DNA of 8,777 nucleotides, taken from Chelonobacter sp006228105. GTDB lineage: Bacteria > Pseudomonadota > Gammaproteobacteria > Enterobacterales > Pasteurellaceae. Positions 4,977 through 8,777 of this stretch are shown in pieces. Each line of letters starts with the position of its first letter. Within the stretch, counting starts at the first letter, position 1. The position numbers were made by a program, and so were the translations under genes. Location of the stretch: NCBI RefSeq assembly GCF_006228105.1, contig NZ_VDHH01000127.1; one strand, written 5' to 3'. The notes below the pieces were generated by a model, which saw only the letters and a program-made list of their open reading frames with translations, ran no database searches and had not been told where the DNA came from.

Positions 4977-5234
4977 CTAAAACTCAATTTCCAAATCACT
5001 TTCCACTGTACAACAACATAATAAAATCTCATTGGCGGATAAAAATGCCAATGGCGTTTCTGCATAACTCACTTTGCCATTCAGCAACTTCACCCGACAT
5101 GAGCCACAGTAACCGGAGCGGCACTGGTATTCATGTAAAATTCCGTGATTTTCTAAGGTTTGCAGCAGGGAAGTGCGGTTGTCGTGTTCGACAGTGCGCT
5201 GTTGCTGCGGTAGGGTGATTTTATGGATTTTCAT
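4977..5234 (-). CDS. yfaE: 2Fe-2S ferredoxin YfaE, NrdB cofactor maintenance
   Basis: This 85-residue plant-type ferredoxin is very like E. coli YfaE (84 residues). The cluster ligands are C38, C43 and C46 (C-x4-C-x2-C in Q-C-R-S-G-Y-C-G-S-C) plus one of C73-C75 in L-L-C-C-C, and the E-I-E-F end matches E-I-E-M. YfaE donates electrons that reduce the diferric NrdB so that its tyrosyl radical can be regenerated. The start is set at ATG 5234, giving M-K-I-H-K; an upstream in-frame TTG would add 14 residues that the family lacks. The gene follows nrdB by 72 bases on the same strand, as in enteric bacteria, and probably shares its transcript. The ribosome binding site is weak, and an inverted repeat lies in the gap. 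The 3' end faces the toxin-locus fossil with 27 bases between. Confidence 0.93.
   Translation of the reverse strand: MKIHKITLPQQQRTVEHDNRTSLLQTLENHGILHEYQCRSGYCGSCRVKLLNGKVSYAETPLAFLSANEILLCCCTVESDLEIEF
5171..5179 (+). other. DNA uptake signal core (Hin type)
   Basis: Perfect AAGTGCGGT antisense within yfaE. Confidence 0.75.
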
Positions 5235-5248
5235 TGCGAAACAAAACC

Positions 5249-5290
5249 GCTCTTTTGTCGTGCGACATTGGATCAATATAACAAAAGAGC
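5249..5290 (-). repeat. Inverted repeat between nrdB and yfaE
   Basis: Arms GCTCTTTTGT (5249-5258) and ACAAAAGAGC (5281-5290) are perfect reverse complements around a 22-base loop. In the transcript the hairpin would be followed by GGUUUUGUUU and then the yfaE start, which could act as a partial terminator, an RNA processing site or a damper on yfaE translation. A function is inferred only from position. Confidence 0.5.
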
Positions 5291-5306
5291 AGTATTGAAA
5301 AGGGGG

Positions 5307-6437
5307 TTACAGGTTAAAATCGCCGAAATCGTCAGCGTCGATTTTGGAATCGATTTGCCCAACCAGATAGGAGCTGACTTCCACTTCTTGTGGCGCGACC
5401 TGTACGTTGTCAGACACCAGCCAAGCGTTAATCCACGGAATCGGGTTGGAACGGGCTTGGAACGGGAGTGGTAAACCGACTGCCTGCATCCGGATATTGG
5501 TGATGTATTCGACGTATTGGCACAGAATATCTTTGTTCAAGCCGATCATTGAGCCGTCTTTGAACAAGTAATCCGCCCACTCTTTCTCTTGTTCTGCCGC
5601 TGCCACGAACAGATCATAAGCCTCTTGTTTGCACTCTTCGATGATTTCACCCATTTCCGGATCGTCTTGTCCCGATGCCATAATGTTTAAAATATGCTGG
5701 GTGCCGGTCAAATGCAGGGCTTCGTCACGGGCGATAAATTTGATGATTTTGGCATTGCCTTCCATCAGGTTGCGCTCGGCAAAGGCAAACGAACAGGCGA
5801 ACGAAACATAAAAACGAATTGCTTCCAGCGCATTGACGCTCATCAGGCACAGATACAGTTGCTTTTTCAAACTGCGTAAACTGACCACGCATTCTTTGCC
5901 GTCCACGGTGTAAGTGCCGGCACCGTACAGGGTGTAAAGCTGGGTATCACGGATAAAGTCATCGTAATAGATAGAGATGTCTTTGGCGCGTTTGATGATC
6001 TCTTCGTTGGTGACGATATCATCGAATACCACCGACGGATCGTTGACGATATTACGGATAATATGGGTATAAGAACGTGAATGAATCGTTTCTGAAAACG
6101 TCCATGTTTCAATCCAGGTTTCCAATTCCGGCAACGAAACTACCGGCAGCAAAGCTACGTTCGGGCTGCGACCTTGAATTGAGTCCAACAGGGTTTGATA
6201 TTTTAAGTTGCTGATAAAAATATGTTTTTCATGTTCAGGCAAGGCTTGATAGTCGATACGGTCTTGCGATACGTCGATCTCTTCCGGTCGCCAGAAAAAC
6301 GACAGTTGTTTTTCAATCAGTTTTTCAAACGTTTCATATTTTTGTTGATCGTAGCGTGCTACGTTCACGTTTTGACCGAAAAACATCGGTTCTTTCAGTT
6401 GATCATTTTTAGTTTGCGAAAACGTGGTATATGCCAT
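5307..6437 (-). CDS. nrdB: Class Ia ribonucleoside-diphosphate reductase, beta (radical) subunit
   Basis: This 376-residue protein has the same length as E. coli NrdB and is highly similar throughout. It carries the di-iron centre and stable tyrosyl radical that start reduction of ribonucleotides in NrdA. Visible ligands, counting the initial Met, are D85, E116 and H119, with the radical Y123 in S-R-S-Y; the later E and E/H ligands lie in A-L-E-A-I-R-F-Y and A-R-D-E-A-L-H. The S-S-Y-L-V-G stretch holds the tyrosine of the radical-transfer path, and the acidic C-terminal tail ending D-F-N-L is the part that docks on NrdA. ATG 6437 is preceded by AGAGGT (6442-6447). The gene lies 46 bases after nrdA and is probably cotranscribed. 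No anomaly was seen. Confidence 0.97.
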   Translation of the reverse strand: MAYTTFSQTKNDQLKEPMFFGQNVNVARYDQQKYETFEKLIEKQLSFFWRPEEIDVSQDRIDYQALPEHEKHIFISNLKYQTLLDSIQGRSPNVALLPVVSLPELETWIETWTFSETIHSRSYTHIIRNIVNDPSVVFDDIVTNEEIIKRAKDISIYYDDFIRDTQLYTLYGAGTYTVDGKECVVSLRSLKKQLYLCLMSVNALEAIRFYVSFACSFAFAERNLMEGNAKIIKFIARDEALHLTGTQHILNIMASGQDDPEMGEIIEECKQEAYDLFVAAAEQEKEWADYLFKDGSMIGLNKDILCQYVEYITNIRMQAVGLPLPFQARSNPIPWINAWLVSDNVQVAPQEVEVSSYLVGQIDSKIDADDFGDFNL

Positions 6438-6483
6438 GTTGACCTCTATTGATTAAATTATACTAAAAGGATTATTAGCTGAA

Positions 6484-8754
6484 TTAAATTTTACACGCAC
6501 CGCCGGAGCAGCTGTCGTCAATATCATCTTGATTGTCGTCAGCACCGTCGCGCGTGTTTTGATAATACAGGGTTTTTAATCCGTATTTATATGCCGTCAA
6601 TAAATCGCCCAACAAACGTTTCATCGGCACTTTTCCGTCTTCAAAGCGTTTCGGGTCGTAGTTGGTGTTGGCTGAAATCGCTTGATCGACAAATTTCTGC
6701 ATAATACCGACTAATTGCAAATAACCGTCATTGCTTGGAATATCCCACAATAATTCGTAATTTTCACTTAAGTTTTCATAATCCGGCACTACCTGGCGCA
6801 AGATTCCGTCTTTGGACGCTTTGATACTGACATGACCGCGCGGTGGCTCGATGCCGTTGGTGGCATTAGAAATCTGCGACGAAGTTTCCGATGGCATCAG
6901 TGCGGTCAGGGTAGAGTTGCGCAAGCCGGACTCTTTGATTTCTTGGCGCAAGCTTTCCCAGTCGTAGTGCAGCGGCTCTTGGGTTAAACCGTCGATGTCT
7001 TTTTTATAGGTATCGATTGGTAAAATTCCTTGAGCGTAGGTGGTTTCATTAAAATAGCGGCAAGGTCCGAGCTCTTTTGCCAATTTATTTGAGGCTTTCA
7101 ACAAATAGTATTGAATCGCTTCAAAAGTGCGGTGCGTCAGATCATTGGCACTGCCGTCGGAGTAACGGACGCCGTGTTTTGCCAGATAATAGGCGTAGTT
7201 GATCACACCAATACCCAGTGAACGACGCCCCATTGAGCCGATTTCAGCGGCTTTGATCGGGTAATCTTGATAATCCAACAATGCATCTAGGGCTCGTACT
7301 GCCAGTTCTGACAACTCTTCCAATTCGTCTAAATGTTCGATTTTGCCTAAGTTGAACGCCGACAGAGTACACAGCGCAATTTCACCGTTTTCATCATGGA
7401 AATGCTGTAACGGTTTGGTCGGCAGGGCAATTTCCAAACACAGATTGGATTGACGCACAGGTGCAACTGCCGGATCAAACGGCGAGTGGGTGTTGCTGTG
7501 ATCGACGTTATGGATATAAATCCGTCCGGTTGAGGCACGCTCTTGCATCAGCAACGAAAACAGCTCACTGGCTTTAACTGTGCGCTTGCGAATTGACTCG
7601 TCCGCTTCATATTTTTCATACAGCGCATCGAAACGATCTTGATCGGCAAAGAACGCTTCATACAAGCCCGGCACATCTGATGGGCTGAACAGGGTGATAT
7701 TGCCGTTTTTGATCAAACGTTGATACATCAATTTGTTCAGTTGCACCCCGTAATCCATGTGACGCACGCGGTTGTCTTCCACGCCGCGATTGTTTTTCAG
7801 CACCAACAGGCTTTCGACTTCTAAATGCCAGAATGGGTAATACACTGTTGCCGCACCGCCGCGCACACCGCCTTGCGAGCAGGATTTGACTGCGGTTTGG
7901 AAATGTTTATAGAACGGAATACAGCCGGTGTGAAATGCTTCGCCGCCACGGATCGGGCTGCCCAGCGCACGAATAGCACCGGCGTTGATGCCGATGCCGG
8001 CACGCTGAGACACATATTTGACGATAGACGCAGCGGTTGCATTAATCGAATCCAAGCTGTCACCGCACTCGATCAAGACACAAGAGCTGAATTGACGGGT
8101 TGGGGTGCGCACACCGGACATAATCGGGGTTGGCAGTGAAATTTTAAAGGTTGAGGTCGCATCATAGAAGCGGCGCACAAAATCCAGACGGGTCTCTTGC
8201 GGATATTGGCTGAATAGACAAGCCGCAACCAGCAAATACAAAAATTGTGCCGACTCATAAATTTCGCCGGTCACACGGTTTTGTACCAAATATTTGCCTT
8301 CCAGCTGTTTCACAGCGGCATACGAGAAATTCATATCACGCCAGTGGTCGAGGAAGCTGTCCATTTCGTCCCACTCTTCGCGGCTGTAATCAGTCATCAA
8401 CGCTTCATCGTATTTGCCCATGCGTACTAATTTTTTGACGTGATCATACAGGCGCGGCGGATCGAAATGACCATAGGCTTTTTTACGCAAATGAAATACC
8501 GCCAGACGTGCCGCCAGATATTGGTAATCCGGTGCATCTTTGGTGATTAAATCGGCAGCCGCTTTGATAATGGTTTCATGAATATCCGAAGTGCGGATAC
8601 CTTCGTAAAATTGGATGTGTGAACGCAATTCTACTTGTGAGACTGATACATTATCCAGCCCTTCGGCTGCCCATGTGATCACGCGGTGGATTTTATCTAA
8701 ATCAATCGGCTCCAAACGTCCGTCACGTTTGGTCACCATCAATGCTTTATTCAT
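6484..8754 (-). CDS. nrdA: Class Ia ribonucleoside-diphosphate reductase, alpha (catalytic) subunit
   Basis: This 756-residue protein aligns with E. coli NrdA (761) without an indel through at least residue 470. It reduces NDPs to dNDPs in the cytoplasm. An ATP-cone fills about residues 5-95 (V-T-K-R-D-G onwards) and gives dATP/ATP activity control. Catalytic residues are C225 (F-S-S-C) and C462 (L-C-T-L-S) as the redox pair, C439 (S-N-L-C-L-E) as the thiyl radical, with N437 and E441. Y730 and Y731 continue the radical path, and C749/C754 in C-S-G-G-A-C form the swinging tail that is reduced by thioredoxin or glutaredoxin. The tail is five residues shorter than in E. coli, in the acidic linker. 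ATG 8754 has AGGTAA seven bases upstream. Only 23 bases upstream of the gene are in the window, so the promoter and any NrdR boxes are not visible. Confidence 0.98.
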   Translation of the reverse strand: MNKALMVTKRDGRLEPIDLDKIHRVITWAAEGLDNVSVSQVELRSHIQFYEGIRTSDIHETIIKAAADLITKDAPDYQYLAARLAVFHLRKKAYGHFDPPRLYDHVKKLVRMGKYDEALMTDYSREEWDEMDSFLDHWRDMNFSYAAVKQLEGKYLVQNRVTGEIYESAQFLYLLVAACLFSQYPQETRLDFVRRFYDATSTFKISLPTPIMSGVRTPTRQFSSCVLIECGDSLDSINATAASIVKYVSQRAGIGINAGAIRALGSPIRGGEAFHTGCIPFYKHFQTAVKSCSQGGVRGGAATVYYPFWHLEVESLLVLKNNRGVEDNRVRHMDYGVQLNKLMYQRLIKNGNITLFSPSDVPGLYEAFFADQDRFDALYEKYEADESIRKRTVKASELFSLLMQERASTGRIYIHNVDHSNTHSPFDPAVAPVRQSNLCLEIALPTKPLQHFHDENGEIALCTLSAFNLGKIEHLDELEELSELAVRALDALLDYQDYPIKAAEIGSMGRRSLGIGVINYAYYLAKHGVRYSDGSANDLTHRTFEAIQYYLLKASNKLAKELGPCRYFNETTYAQGILPIDTYKKDIDGLTQEPLHYDWESLRQEIKESGLRNSTLTALMPSETSSQISNATNGIEPPRGHVSIKASKDGILRQVVPDYENLSENYELLWDIPSNDGYLQLVGIMQKFVDQAISANTNYDPKRFEDGKVPMKRLLGDLLTAYKYGLKTLYYQNTRDGADDNQDDIDDSCSGGACKI
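7125..7133 (+). other. DNA uptake signal core (Hin type)
   Basis: Perfect AAGTGCGGT, antisense within nrdA. Confidence 0.75.
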
Positions 8755-8777
8755 TTGATTACCTGTATTCCATCAAT

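Noticed and set aside
4960..4985. TGAG-x6-CTCA hairpin at the yfaE stop as an intrinsic terminator
   Set aside because: The stem is only four pairs and the following T stretch is broken.
5235..5276. Fourteen extra N-terminal residues for YfaE from an upstream TTG
   Set aside because: They are absent from YfaE of E. coli, and ATG 5234 gives the expected length.
6457..6462. TATAAT (minus strand) between nrdA and nrdB as an internal promoter
   Set aside because: The expected -35 position is a poor match and the spacer is short and AT-rich; cotranscription is the simpler reading.
7821..8139. Overlapping open frames on both strands inside nrdA, with similar ones in nrdB
   Set aside because: They lie wholly within strongly conserved nrd genes in other frames and show no family resemblance; they are shadows.

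Overview
The window looks like Pasteurellaceae DNA (Haemophilus/Aggregatibacter/Pasteurella side of the family). On the minus strand, 4977-8754 holds nrdA-nrdB-yfaE, with proteins close to the E. coli and H. influenzae class Ia ribonucleotide reductase. Five perfect copies of the Hin-type DNA-uptake core AAGTGCGGT (either strand) lie in under 9 kb, which is typical of naturally transformable members of this family. I would not name a species.

Positions 1-4949, plus strand, are the 3' end of a two-partner-secretion exoprotein locus (CdiA / filamentous haemagglutinin type), broken into a series of toxin and immunity modules. Module 1 (3-1426) is the C-terminus of an exoprotein whose start lies outside the window. 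It ends in a domain resembling the ParB/sulfiredoxin nuclease fold, followed by a SUKH-like immunity gene. Module 2 (1462-2894) repeats the same pre-toxin stem for 560 bp without an indel, then switches sharply to a barnase-type ribonuclease with all five catalytic positions present, followed by a barstar gene. Module 3 (3004-3881) is a stem-less HNH/EndoVII nuclease domain of the GH-E type with an ankyrin-repeat partner. Module 4 (3927-4599) is a scrap of exoprotein haemagglutinin repeat running into an unrecognised 173-residue protein, probably an orphan immunity gene. Module 5 (4589-4949) is a fossil: a piece of a second ankyrin immunity gene fused to a pre-toxin stem that has since lost 5, 6 and about 75 bp.

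The layout fits a polymorphic-toxin locus with one expressed tail and stored, displaced tails behind it. The shared stem gives homology for recombination. The AT-rich toxin and immunity parts differ visibly in base composition from the stem. Immunity genes have good ribosome binding sites, while the displaced barnase tail has only a weak TTG start. So immunity may be kept while the toxin stays silent until it recombines onto a full exoprotein.

The minus-strand part is ordinary core genome: nrdA (large subunit), nrdB (radical subunit) and yfaE (2Fe-2S ferredoxin that maintains the NrdB cofactor), probably one transcription unit. Its end converges on the decayed end of the toxin locus. No tRNA, rRNA, CRISPR array or insertion sequence was seen.
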